From Topomyia yanbarensis (Eukaryota; Arthropoda; Insecta; Diptera; Culicidae): a DNA stretch of 64,000 bases. The notes beneath the pieces are model-generated. The model did not search any database. It was not told the origin of the DNA and worked only from the letters and a program-made list of their open reading frames with translations. The translations under genes and the position numbers were made by a program. Positions within the stretch are counted from its first letter, which is position 1, and each line of letters opens with the position of its first letter. Positions 12,240 to 22,249 of this stretch are shown here, one piece after another. The stretch lies in assembly GCF_030247195.1 (NCBI RefSeq), contig NC_080671.1, forward strand, positions 11,423,343 through 11,487,342. Direction: 5' to 3'.

Positions 12240-13330
12240 TGTCTAATTTACTGAGCCCTTCAGTTCCCTTGTGCAATTCAGTACCACTTCCTCGTTGACC
12301 TTCCGACTGGTACGCGAACTACTCGGTCTAGTCCCCGACGATAGATCTAGCTTACTCTGACGAAAAGTTCCACGGCGAGAGAAGTTCGAAAGTGAGACAA
12401 CCAGCCAGGTGCTGCGGTCAGTTCGGCGATTCCGGTAGAGTAGGGCATCCGGTTTGCTGGAGCCCCGGCGCGGCTGGTGGTGTACCGTTGCAATCTACGC
12501 GGTCTCGTTCCCGGCAGTGACTGTACGCTGACGGAGAGGTCCCAGACGAAAGAAGTTCTCCCGATACCTCCCGATACCGATTTGGTTTCAGTACTACAAC
12601 TTCTTGAGCCATTTGGCTCCGTGACCGGTGCCATTTAGCACCGCAACTCCTTTAAGCCCTTTAGTTCTCTTCTTGGGCCATTTGGCACTACTTCCTTGAT
12701 GATCCGTTCAGCTCCTCGACTTGTTCGCGAACAACTCGGTCTATTCCCCGACGATGGACCTAACCTACTCCGACAGAGAATTCCCAGGCGAGAGAAGTTC
12801 TCCCGAGATCGACGCGAGCTAATCAGCTAGGTGCCGAGGTCAGTTCGGCGATTCTGATGAAGCAGGGTGTCCGGTGCACTGGTGCGCCGATGACCCGCGA
12901 CTAGTGGTGTCTCGTCGCTGTCTACTCAGTCTAATCCCCAGCGGTGAATCTAGCTTACGCTAACGAAGAATTCCCTGGCGAAAAAAGTTCTCCCAATATC
13001 GATTCTTCTTTGGTTTTCGCTATTTTTCTGTCGGAACAACCGGTCCCTAGCAACAATTGTGGTTTGATAGTAGTTTTGTAGCCTTTCATAAAACTTAGAT
13101 TGCACTTGTAGCGAGCTATAAAACTTCAATTGTTAGTTGGGGTGGGGTGCCGTGGTCGGTCTGACGAATTCGCATGGAGCGTGACGTCCGGTTCGCTGGC
13201 GTTTCGACGACTCATACTCGCTGCTCTGTTGCAGTCTACTCGACTAGTCCTCGGCGGTGAATCTAGCTTATTCCTGCGGAGAGTTCCCTGGCGGTGATTG
13301 CTCTCCCGAAACCGTTGTTCGATGTCCATT
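12240..13330. repeat. imperfect tandem repeat field inside the hAT unit
   Basis: A motif of the form CTAGTCCCCGACGATAGATC, then TAGCTTACTC, recurs near 12327, 12739, 12929 and 13241, with a diverged relative at 15416. A companion motif, GTCAGTTCGGCGATTC, recurs near 12417 and 12839 (and as a variant near 13156). Larger units are roughly 410 bp (12256 versus 12661), with shorter ones after. It is not recognisably coding. It may be the non-coding end of the adjoining R1-clade element, which is read leftward. Confidence 0.65.
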
Positions 13331-13357
13331 CCGTTGTAAGACGATCGTGATCTACAT

Positions 13358-13593
13358 CAGCGGTTCTCAACCTTTTTCGTACCACGGACTTCTTAGATAT
13401 CACACTGGGTTGCTGCGAACCCCCATAGATAAACATCAATTTTGTATGCTATCAATATGTTATTTTCAATTTGTTAGGAAACATGACGTGAAATTTCAAT
13501 ATGCACTCGGAAAATATATTTTTTTTTCGCGGACTCCCAGCAATGACTTCGCGGCCCCCTAGGGGTCCGCGGACCCCAGGTTGAGAATCACTG
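13358..13593. mobile_element. 236-bp hAT MITE
   Basis: Ends are CAGCGGTTCTCAACCT and AGGTTGAGAATCACTG, the classic GGTTCTCAACC type of hAT termini. Flanks ATCTACAT (13350-13357) and ATCTATAT (13594-13601) form an 8-bp target duplication with one difference. It is nested in the 3.6-kb hAT unit. The right arm has GGGGTCCGCGGACCCC, a small palindrome. No coding sequence. Confidence 0.92.
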
Positions 13594-13639
13594 ATCTATA
13601 TCATATCTCTGTTTACTGCGTTCCACGTCTTTACGTCGC

Positions 13640-15000
13640 TTGTCATTCTGTAGGCTACATTATCCGGGTTGATGTCCGGTCCTCCCGTTTTAAGTAGCTC
13701 CCTGCACGTCACTTCAAACCTCGGACATTCAAAGACTCTCCTCGGACATTCAAAGACTTCAAACCTCGGACATTCAAAGACGCTCCGGTGTCTCCTCGAC
13801 GATCTCACACTCCAAGCACAGTGTTGACGTTGCGTACCCACACCGATGAAGATACTCCTTAAGCAGCCGTGGCTCGGTAGGAGCTGTTTCAGGTGGAAGG
13901 TCATCTCTCCGTGCTTTCTATTGACCCACGCCGACAGGTTTGGATGAGCCGGTCCACTTTCCTTTCTCCGTATTGTCCCATTCCTGCTACCACGTCACCA
14001 TCGAATCGATTCTCATCATCTTCCTCACGTTTCTGGCGTTTCATTGTTTGTAGCACTTGATATCCTCCGTCAGGGTGATGCAGATGGGGATCATCTCGGC
14101 GACAAGGCATACTGCCTCCGGTACGCAATCGCAACTCGTACGACCAGCAGTCGAAGCGTCCTGTTCAGTTTTTCGCGGTTTCGTTGTCTCCGTCACCGAC
14201 ACCTCCATTTCTTCAAGTGTCTCACCGTTAGTGACACATCGTCCGCGAAACCAACGATTTTCACTTTCCTGGGAAGCCGCATTGTTAAGACCCCATCGTA
14301 CATCCCATTCCAAAGTGTTGGACAGAGAATAGAACCCTGAGGAACGCCCGCTGTGACTCGCATTGCCTATTACCCGTTTGTTCGTCTGGTACAGCAGTGC
14401 TCTACTCTGGAAGTAGCTCTTCAGGATCTGGCTCATTCTTTTATGCCACGCTGCGGCATAGGTCTATTCGAGGCTGGATGGCTCGGTGACTCCCCACACT
14501 TTGGCAGCAACATCAGTTTCTGCACCTTCCTCATTTCGAGGATTACCATCATCTAAAGACTTCAGCAGTAGCATCCTGAACATGTCCGGATATGCCAGGA
14601 TCGCTGCTTTCAGTGCCACGGTTGGTATTCCATCCGGACCGGGGGTTTTCTTTGATTTTAGTCACATCGACGCTTCTTTGAGCTCGTCGTTAGTAACTTA
14701 CCACTCGGCTGTGTTACCTCCTTCTTCTTCGTCGTACGGTGTCGGTGACCAGGTAGTTGAATCGTGATTCGGGAAGAGACCCTCAACGATTATCTTTAGT
14801 TTTCCCGGGTATATTTCAGCTGGTGTCGCAGACCCTCGTCTTCGTGATGACGACTCAGTACGCGCCCCCCAGAGATTGGCGTTTATTTCTCAGCACAACT
14901 ACTTATGGCAATTGGCTTGCTAAGCTTGATCTCCCGTTTTAAAGAGTCCCTACCTTCTCGAAACGTCGCTTGTGCTCCTCTCTCACTCTCCGATCTTATG
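13640..15000 (-). pseudogene. R1-clade non-LTR reverse transcriptase remnant
   Basis: On the minus strand and in shifting frames I read PGPDGIPTVALKAAIL (about 14645-14600), then AGVPQGSILCPTLWNGMYDG (GVPQGS at 14348-14331), VKIVGFADDVSLTV (FADD at 14249-14238) and the C-terminal MTFHLKQLLPSHGCLRS with FECPRFEV. This order and wording is that of R1-clade ORF2 proteins. Several frameshifts and stops interrupt it, and no endonuclease is recognisable upstream. It lies within the hAT-bounded unit. The polymerase aspartates are still present, but the frame is destroyed. Confidence 0.75.
13709..13790 (-). repeat. micro-duplication of the FECPRFEV motif
   Basis: The phrase CTCGGACATTCAAAGAC occurs three times in tandem, so the R1-type C-terminal cysteine motif is coded three times in a row on the minus strand (FECPRFEV, FECPRRV, FECPRFEV). 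A normal R1-clade protein has it once. The duplication arose after or during decay. Confidence 0.8.
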
Positions 15001-15677
15001 CTCTGAGCCCGTTTTCTGGATCTAAGGCAAGCAGCGTGTAGCGTACTGAGCTACTCATTTAACCCGTAATCTGCACGCCGTCTACTGCATGGCCCTAGTT
15101 TTCGTGACATTGTAACGTCACAAGCCGTCACAATCCTTCTTGCCGCATCAACGTACTTGATTTCGTTGTTCGCCGAAGTAACACAACAAAGAGGTTTTCG
15201 TTAAAGGCTTTCGTCTTCCACTTTAGCTTGCGGCCCGTCCTTCTTCGTGCTGCAGAATCGCCTGGTGGTCTCTATGGGGATACTTCTCTCACACTCTCCA
15301 GTCCATGTTCACCGTCAGTTAAGGACTACAGAATGTGGCGAAATTTCTCTCGGTACCGATATCCGTTTCGTGAACCAATAAGCTCCCAGCTCCTCGCTTC
15401 GCCGCAATCTACTTGTTATAGTCCTCGGCGGTTGAGCTAGCCTCCACAACGTGCCGTCGGGTAGGTGTCGAGTTTGCAACCAATTTTCACTACAAGGAAA
15501 TATTTTCACAAGATAACTTTTGCAAATGAAACTTTCATTTCATTTAAAATTTTAGGCATATTTTTGTTTAACATATTGATTTTTTTCAAAATTCTCAAAA
15601 ATATTTCGGGGGGGGGGGGGGTTTCGTCCCCAACCCCCCCCCCCCCCCCCCCCCGCTACTACGCCACTGCGTCGGGA

Positions 15678-16510
15678 CGACCTATAGCAGTAGGTGAGCA
15701 ATTTCGACGGAAAGCTGTCATCTCCACGAGGAGAACATAACCTAAAAGACATTTGGCTGAGTTCGAATTTTTGCTGTAGCAGCTCTATTCCAAGAAGCAT
15801 TCAGACGACGGCGAAAGTCAAATCTAGCGTGGATCGAACAAAAATCGGTGAAGAAATCGAACATTCCCGTAAGGAACGCACGACAAGTAGGACATCAGGT
15901 CAAATTCGGGTTCGATCTCGTAAGATCGGAATCGGAAGAAGGAAGAGGCTACTGCACAAGATTGATTCGCGCTTTCCGTGCTCAGAGCTAATTGCGAACA
16001 GGAAATCTTCAATAGAACGGAACAACGAAACTAGGATCGTCCAGGTGAAGGACGTGGCCGGTAGGACGAATTCTTGAAGCTTTCCGAAGTCGGAAGTTCG
16101 CAGCAAAAAAAAACCTTCCAGTGGGAAGGTTTTTTTTCTAGTTGCCAGACTCAGCGGAAACTGCGAAGGAGTGATTTTCTTCTGCTACACGCAGTGCACA
16201 CTACGAGGCAACGGTTTTGTCTGCTAAACAGAACGGAGACAGTGACAAAGGGAGGTTCTCCAGCTGGAGTGGAAGCCATCACGGAGTGACTGAGAAACAC
16301 AACAGTGTCAGTTGCACCACCGGATCGATCGCTAACCAAAGGAAAATCGCCGTTGAAGTTTTCCTTCGTAGAGCCACGGTGTCGGTATTTGTCAAGGAGG
16401 TGGAAATGTTACGGGGGACTGAAAGGTCTCAATGGGTTGGCTTAAATGGCACCGGAAGGCTATGCAAGTCAGGCAAATACAAGGATGGGCCCATCATACG
16501 TGAGTAGTAG
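15678..16510. other. unassigned flank of the hAT insertion
   Basis: Moderate GC, with several overlapping open frames of about 100 codons but no domain I recognise. It is contiguous with 11700-12028 in the pre-insertion sequence. GTGAGT-like donor sequence occurs at 16499, but without transcript data an exon cannot be claimed. Confidence 0.4.
16106..16137. repeat. perfect 14-bp hairpin with 4-base loop
   Basis: Eight A plus CCTTCC (16106-16119), loop AGTG, then GGAAGG plus eight T (16124-16137). It has the shape of a bacterial intrinsic terminator but sits in insect DNA, so no function is proposed. Confidence 0.85.
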
Positions 16511-19500
16511 TAGCTAGGCAGTTAAAACATTAATGGTTAAGCAGGAGGGTGTTGAATAAATGTAATAAGTGCAGATTTGGGTTCATGTTTTGTTGGTTGC
16601 GTTCATGAGTTTCGGCCTGTAGACCGGGTACCCAAAGCTTCCCAGCTTAGGGGGAGGAAACCGAACACATGCATTTTAACAGTATAGGAAAATGTAGTAG
16701 TAGTTTGTAATGTACAACAAGATTTGAATTTGCTTGTTTGAAACCTCCGAAAAAATTATAACACGCTCTGAAAAACCGTGGAAAATAAGGAAATTTTATT
16801 TTCAGAAATGAATTGACACCCTGTAAGTAAGATTCTAGTAGTCTAAAGTCCGTTCCTCTTTATATTGTTATGGAATTCTTCTTCGGCTTCTAATGGAACC
16901 ATTCTCAAATTTTGATTTTCTACCGAACCATGACATCCCCAGTTCAGCGAAGAACTTACTTACTGTGCAATCATCGCAACGAAAAGAGTACAAATCCCTA
17001 AATCCTGCGGGAACGACTGCTAGCTAGCTACCCCTCCTCGGTTCGGCTGGCGGTAAACGAGCAACGAGGGAGCATCGAAAATTGAATACATGTTCATTAT
17101 TACGTAATTTTAGTCAGCCTGTTTGGATTAAAAATAATAATGCGGTAGCATGTAGCACTTTTTGTATATTCCTCCTTTTCGGGATAATTTCCGCCATAAT
17201 TCACCGGAACCATGGGTTGGGCTTTTCGCTTCCATTCAAACTGCAAGCCAAGGGTGAAATTGAGTTTATTTTCGCAGTTTTATATGTTTCTATCTCCCGT
17301 GAGGAAGGGTGCTGTACAGCTGGCGAAGGAAGGGGGATCCTGCTGTGGTTTGGTTGTTTATAGGATTGATAAATGTAATAATCACATGGAAGCAGCCGTC
17401 GGAATAATGGTGTGTCTATCATCATGAGGGAGAGCCACTGCACCGTTAGATAGAATTGTTTTATGATCTGCAGCTTATTTTTAATATTCTAGGGTTGGGA
17501 GTTTGTTTGAACTTGTCTGTTCAAATAGCTTTCATAGATAGTGGTGTTTGGCATTTACTTCGAAATTACTGTAGAACAAGTACATGAACAAACCCTATCT
17601 TAACACATTACTTTGGTTAGGTCCTCAAACAATTTCAGTATTTCTACATCTTTTCTGTTAGGTTGTAATACGAGTAACTAACCTGATTAAAATACGAACT
17701 AAAATTGTGGAAAATAGAAGTCGAAAATGTAGATTATGCTTTGTCAATCTTTTTTAATCCTGTTTGAGCGTAAAAACTTTGACTGATTTTCACCAACAAA
17801 CATCGCTTGTGATTAGAAGCTTAGTGAAGTAGTGTTTCATTTATGGATTTAACATCTATCTGAGGCTAAGTCAGTACTAGTAGTTCAAATTTTTTCTTGA
17901 GGTATATTTAGCACTATAAGTGTTGCCTATTGATCCAGCCTTGGAATAAATTTAGATAGTTTTTCTGTTGTAGACGAATAATAAACGAATCAATAAACCA
18001 AACTATCTCGAACCTTTCATTGACATCTAGCGTTAGGAATAACTTTTTTTCGAAAAACGAAAGCTATTAGTTCTTGTTCTATTTTATTCCACTCCTTTCA
18101 CTGTTTCGTGCAGCACTCTCGACTAAGGAAGAGTGAAAAATCTAAACGATTTATATCTCGCCCACTTAAATTAATGACCGCAGGAGCTGATTTTCTGCTT
18201 GTCGCCTGTAGCTGGTAACCGAGAATGGACCGGACAGGACAGCAACCGAGAAATCGAAACTTGGTTGAAGTTGACACCAACTGATACCTTGATGTTGTTG
18301 CTGCTGCTGCTAATGTCGCCACACCCGGTGCAGTAGATGGTCATTATTTATCGGCTATCTGGGCTCGTTGACGCGTTTTGGGCTTCCACAGATTCCATGG
18401 CGTTGTCTTTGCCGGTGAAGCTTGGATGTGGTATGAGAATAAAGAATTTGTTCGTTGCGGCGAAATACAGAGGGGCAATTGGGTCCAAGTTCTGGTCATG
18501 TACATTTATTATTAAAGTAAAAAAAAATACCAGAGGAGACCTATTTTAGTATTTTTCTTCTTATTAGTAAAGTACATCGGTTGTATGATTCAAAACCATT
18601 CACGACAACATTAGTGATCATCCGTTTCCTTATCATTCGAATAAGTTATCAGTCAGTTATTAAAAAAATGAATGGTTATTTTCTATAATTGTACAGTCTC
18701 AGTAAGCTGCTTATTTATAGTAGGTGTTCTATTAGTGTCTTACTGCAGATATCTCTTCACGACGGTTAAACCGTTCCCATCATCCTGAACTTCATTTCCC
18801 ACAATAAATGCGAATTTTATTACCCTTAATTGTAAACACTCAAATTCTATTTCCAACGGAACGGTGCCATCCACGCTGAATTATTGTTCACGACTGAAGT
18901 GGCGGAGATAATTCCTATAGCAAACCAGTCCCACGCCCGCCCCGTAACATTCATTGCCATCGTCGTCGTCGTCTTTACTATGCCAATGCGGCGCATTAAA
19001 TTAAATCCCGAAAATAGCGAAATTCTCATGAAAAACCCATTAAAATTATAAACGGCACTCAGCATGCGGACCGACAGCCGTTGAGAGCTTTCCAACTGTG
19101 GGTGGGTGGAACTAAAAGGGGTAGCGGGTGTCGTCGCACTTTAGCACCCCGGCGGATTGTTTAAACAACAATGGTCACACAGAGTCGAAGAACACGAAGA
19201 AAAGGAAGGCACACGCCCTCTGCACCCTCAAAAGTTGCGGAGATTTATTGTTATTATGAGTCTGATTATGAAGCGAATGTTTTCTGGAGAACAATATTAA
19301 TTTTATTCCACAGAGAAAGGGTGGGAGTTTATCAGGCTTAGAGGAGTTTGTTAGAGATTTTGGATGACCGTTAAATTAGCAACTGTGTCGAATCATGGGT
19401 TAGTTTAGAGACATGTTCGTAGGTTTTGAATTGGTAGTAGCATACTAAAGTGCTAAAGTGAGACATAAGTTGATGGACCGCGGGTAGCGTTTGGGTCAAG

Positions 19501-19971
19501 ACATGAGTTAATTTAGTAAGGAATAAATAACGTAGCAAAGCTTTGGAAAAAATATCTCCAAAATTTGTCAAAATATCATACTCGATTGGTTGCTAACAGG
19601 ACGACTGCATTTCTTTTTTTTTCTTAGTAGGATCTAAACATGAGTAAATCAAACGTGCTTAAATAATCGAATTGTAGACGCCTTGTTAGCAACGAATCGA
19701 ATATGGGTGTGGCTTGCGTGACGAAATAATGTTATTTGGCATTGACGAAAAGTATTTCAAACTGTTGATATTGTTTGGAAACATGTGCCAAAAAACAGGG
19801 TTGTATCGTTCTGTAGTAGAAATGGTTCATAACCGGCAGTGATGCAAATGCTCACCACATAATTTGGGGTATCAATTTGAGAGACATCGAATTGATGGAT
19901 TATTTAAGTAACACAAATCAAATAATGTAGAAAATCGCTCAACATTTGCACTTTCTGGCAGAGAAGAGGCG
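16511..19971. other. unassigned sequence, possibly host intergenic/intronic
   Basis: No transposon ends or coding motifs found. There is a short GCT/GTT run at 18293-18310 and a CGT run near 18962-18973. The stretch 18840-19100 is less AT-rich than its surroundings and free of obvious repeats, so it is one of the better candidates for single-copy host DNA. Confidence 0.4.
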
Positions 19972-20094
19972 TCAGATGTAACTCTCTGCTCTGACGGTAC
20001 TGCGTATGAGTTGGTAAACTGGCTCGTACCCAACGATCTCGAATCGTCGTTATCTGATCATAAGTGCATCGTCTTTGATCATTTAAACGTTTGG
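19972..20094 (+). pseudogene. non-LTR endonuclease C-terminal fragment
   Basis: A 41-codon stretch reads SDVTLCSDGTAYELVN, then LVPNDLESSLSDHKCIVFDH. The DVTLCS motif followed about 25 residues later by SDH, then a hydrophobic strand, is the end of the apurinic-like endonuclease of R1/I-type retrotransposons. No frame continues on either side, so this is a scrap. Confidence 0.55.
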
Positions 20095-20469
20095 ACATAG
20101 CGCCCTTTTGCGGCGCTACAGTATTTAATTCATTTTTAAATAAGCGGAAGTACAAAATTTGATTTAATTGTGTTACTAGAATGAAAGTTCCCACTATTTT
20201 TTATCAAATTGTTGAGGCATGTAGATCATTTCCGTTCCCCTTCGGATTTCTGGAAAATCGAACATTAGGTCACTTCCCACAACATCAGGTGTAAATACTG
20301 ACACTTGCGCTCCTTTAAATTGGTAAAATTTTGATACAAATCAAATTAAAAATCAAAGCAGTGGGATGAGATTTTTTTTACAAAAATCACTGTGGGATTA
20401 TCCATACTCATGCGAAGTAGGAACCCAACTAGAGGTGTGATGAACACAGTTTTTAGTCTTACGCGAATA

Positions 20470-21178
20470 AAGCCTCGAATAACCTGAATAAATTATAAAA
20501 AGTCAATAAAACAATATAATATCACAAATATTAATAAAATAAAATGAAGAAACAATATAATGCGCGAACTGAAAAAAGAATAAAATTAATAAAATGCAAA
20601 TTATTAAATTTATTATATTAACTAAATGAATTAATTTAAAATAATTTGAAAATATATATAAAATGAATAAAAGGTATTAAATGGACGAGTTGAATAGAAT
20701 AAATAAAACAAAAAATAAACGAAATGATACAAATGAATAGAATGAAGAAACGAATGAAAGGAATCAAATGAATAGAGTGAATAAAACGAATATTTTTTTT
20801 TATTTTGATTATAGAGGTTTTAACCTTTTATGGTCATTCACCTTCTTTCGGGTTAGATAGATCTCTTTAGAAAATTCTCCAAACCTATGTGCGGGGTTGG
20901 AAATCGAACCAAGATGAACTGCATACTAGGCAATCGATTTACCAACTACGCTATGTCCTCTTCCAGTTAAATAAAATGAATAAAATAAATAAAATGAATA
21001 AAATGAATAAAATGAATAAAATGAATAAAATGAATAAAATGAATTAAATGAATTAAATGAATTAAATGAATTAAATGAATTAAATGAATTAAATGAATTA
21101 AATGAATTAAATGAATATAATGAATATAATGAATATAATGAATAGAATGAATAGAATGAATAAAATGAATAAAATGCG
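20470..21178. repeat. 9-bp minisatellite, ATGAATAAA type, with a degenerate halo
   Basis: The clean core (about 20970-21178) is tandem 9-mers in blocks: GAATAAAAT units, then GAATTAAAT, then GAATATAAT, GAATAGAAT and GAATAAAAT again. Positions 20470-20792 contain the same motif in decayed form. A SINE (20793-20968) splits it. The minus-strand frame through it reads as HFI/HLI tripeptides and is not a gene. Confidence 0.88.
20793..20968 (-). mobile_element. tRNA-derived SINE
   Basis: Read on the minus strand, the head carries CATAGCGTAGTTGGTAAATC (A-box region) and GGTTCGATTTCC (B box), then the body and a tail ending AACCTCTATAATCAAAATA plus A-run. It matches two other copies in the window (31799-31965 and 33141-33300). 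It inserted in the minisatellite: AATAAAACGAATA and AATAAAATGAATA on the two sides could be its duplication, but the repeat itself makes that ambiguous. Confidence 0.8.
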
Positions 21179-21470
21179 TCTTGATCGAATTCAATTTGGT
21201 TTGTCTGCTAGAGCCCATCAAACTACCAACTACTAATTCTCATATGAGGCATAACAAAATCGGGTCGAAAAGCTGGAAAAGCTGAAAAACAAAATCGAAG
21301 GCTTATAAAATCGGGTCTTCCTTTTATTAAAATGAAGAAACCGAATAAAATGTATAAACTGAGAAAAAGGGATAAAATACATAACACGAAAACAGTGGAC
21401 AAAATAAGTTAAATTCATGCATTAAATAAATTGATCACAGTGCATCCAAAGAATGAAACGAATACAATGA

Positions 21471-21487
21471 GGGGGGGGGGGGGGGGG
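21471..21487. repeat. G17 homopolymer
   Basis: Seventeen consecutive G at the right edge of the minisatellite-derived region, 105 bp before the inverted-repeat/hammerhead locus. Confidence 0.95.
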
Positions 21488-21592
21488 AGTTCCAAGATGT
21501 CACAGCGAAAGTAGTGCTGTGTTATTTGTTCGATTCAGAAACCACGATTTTCCGAGCAAATGCAGAGATATGTCCCGTTGTCCCGTTCGTGT

Positions 21593-22059
21593 CGTGATGT
21601 CCCGTTCGAGCAGAAGTTCTGTTTATGCCGATGAGACACCTATGCAGGCCTATGCGAAAGCGAGAAATTTTGGTTTTTACTAAATTTTCCTCCTTAGGGT
21701 GAAATATAGCATAGTGCTTTCGCATAGGCCTGCTAAGCCAAGACAAGTTTCGGTTTCACTGTGTCTCATCGGCATAAACAGAACTTCTGCTCGAACGGGA
21801 CATCACGTTTGATCAGTCGTTCGATTGAAACACAAAGTGTGTTTTAGTTTTAAGGGATTTGCGTCAAGCCGGCGCTAATCTATTCCGACAATAAGTTAGT
21901 GTTGGTTTCTGATGAGGCGAAGCCGAAACGCAACACAGTGTGAAATAAGGATTTGTGCCCTCCTGTACAAAGACTGGTTTTTACCAACAAATTTTCACCC
22001 TAGCGAGAAATTTTGGTTTTTACCAAATTTTCCTCCTTAGGGTGAAATATAGCATAGTG
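21593..22059 (+). mobile_element. candidate hammerhead-bearing non-autonomous repeat
   Basis: Four nested structures occur in under 470 bp. (1) Perfect 46-bp inverted repeats, 21593-21638 and 21762-21807, starting CGTGATGTCCCGTTCGAGC. (2) Perfect 16-bp inverted repeats inside them, 21645-21660 and 21717-21732. (3) 58-bp direct repeats with one difference, 21659-21716 and 22002-22059, 343 bp apart, starting AGCGAGAAATTTTGG. (4) A hammerhead motif at 21859-21933 between the direct repeats. There is no ORF of note. Terminal direct repeats with a hammerhead recall Penelope-like element pLTRs and retrozymes, but no GIY-YIG or reverse transcriptase is nearby, so the family is not assigned. Confidence 0.6.
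21859..21933 (+). ncRNA. hammerhead self-cleaving ribozyme (type III layout)
   Basis: Core CTGATGA is at 21909-21915 and GAAA at 21925-21928. Stem II is GGC/GCC with a GAA loop (21916-21924). Stem III is TTGCG (21859-21863) with CGCAA (21929-21933). The cleavage triplet GTC is 21863-21865, giving a cut after 21865. Stem I starts at AAGCC (21866-21870) with GGTTT (21904-21908) and can extend through GG/TT and CGCTAAT/GTTAGTG to about 14 pairs, including G-U wobbles, around a 15-base loop. Every conserved core position (C3 to A9, G12-A14, A15.1-U16.1, C17) is present. Stem III is the open stem. Cleavage is predicted, not shown. Confidence 0.8.
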
Positions 22060-22249
22060 TTCTATTAGACTCTTAAAAATTAAATTAAATTAATTTTAAA
22101 AATATATTCATACTTGTTTCGGTTCCTAAAGGTAATTTTAAAAGTTTGGAATGAAAAATCCCTTTCTTATAAAAAATATTCCGCAATTATTAATAATACT
22201 AGTAAGTAAAGTTAGCAGCAATATGGCTGATTTCGTGACGTGTGACCAT

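Larger units (their letters stand above)
12029..15669. mobile_element. 3.6-kb hAT-type non-autonomous/composite element
   Basis: Termini are CAGTGGCGTAGTA on the left and TACTACGCCACTG reading outward on the right. Both are followed inside by G tracts or their complement (8 G on the left; 14 G and 21 C on the right). The flanks repeat CGTCGGGA exactly (12021-12028 and 15670-15677), an 8-bp duplication. CAGTG ends with 8-bp duplications are hAT hallmarks. There is no transposase inside. The interior holds an R1-clade reverse-transcriptase remnant, an imperfect repeat field and a 236-bp hAT MITE, so it is a non-autonomous element that was invaded or carried other DNA when it moved. Confidence 0.85.

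Noticed and set aside
12839..12890. CTGATGA at 12854 as a hammerhead core
   Set aside because: No GAAA element follows at a usable distance.
15694..16507. Overlapping 96-127 codon frames as host genes
   Set aside because: No domain, no codon pattern and both strands equally open, which is expected in less AT-rich non-coding DNA.
20967..21221. 84-codon His/Ile/Phe repeat protein
   Set aside because: It is the translation of the 9-bp minisatellite; no gene context.
21616..21660. A second hammerhead around CCGATGAGACAC in the inverted-repeat arms (either strand)
   Set aside because: The core would need CTGATGA; it has C in place of the essential U, and stem II does not pair well.
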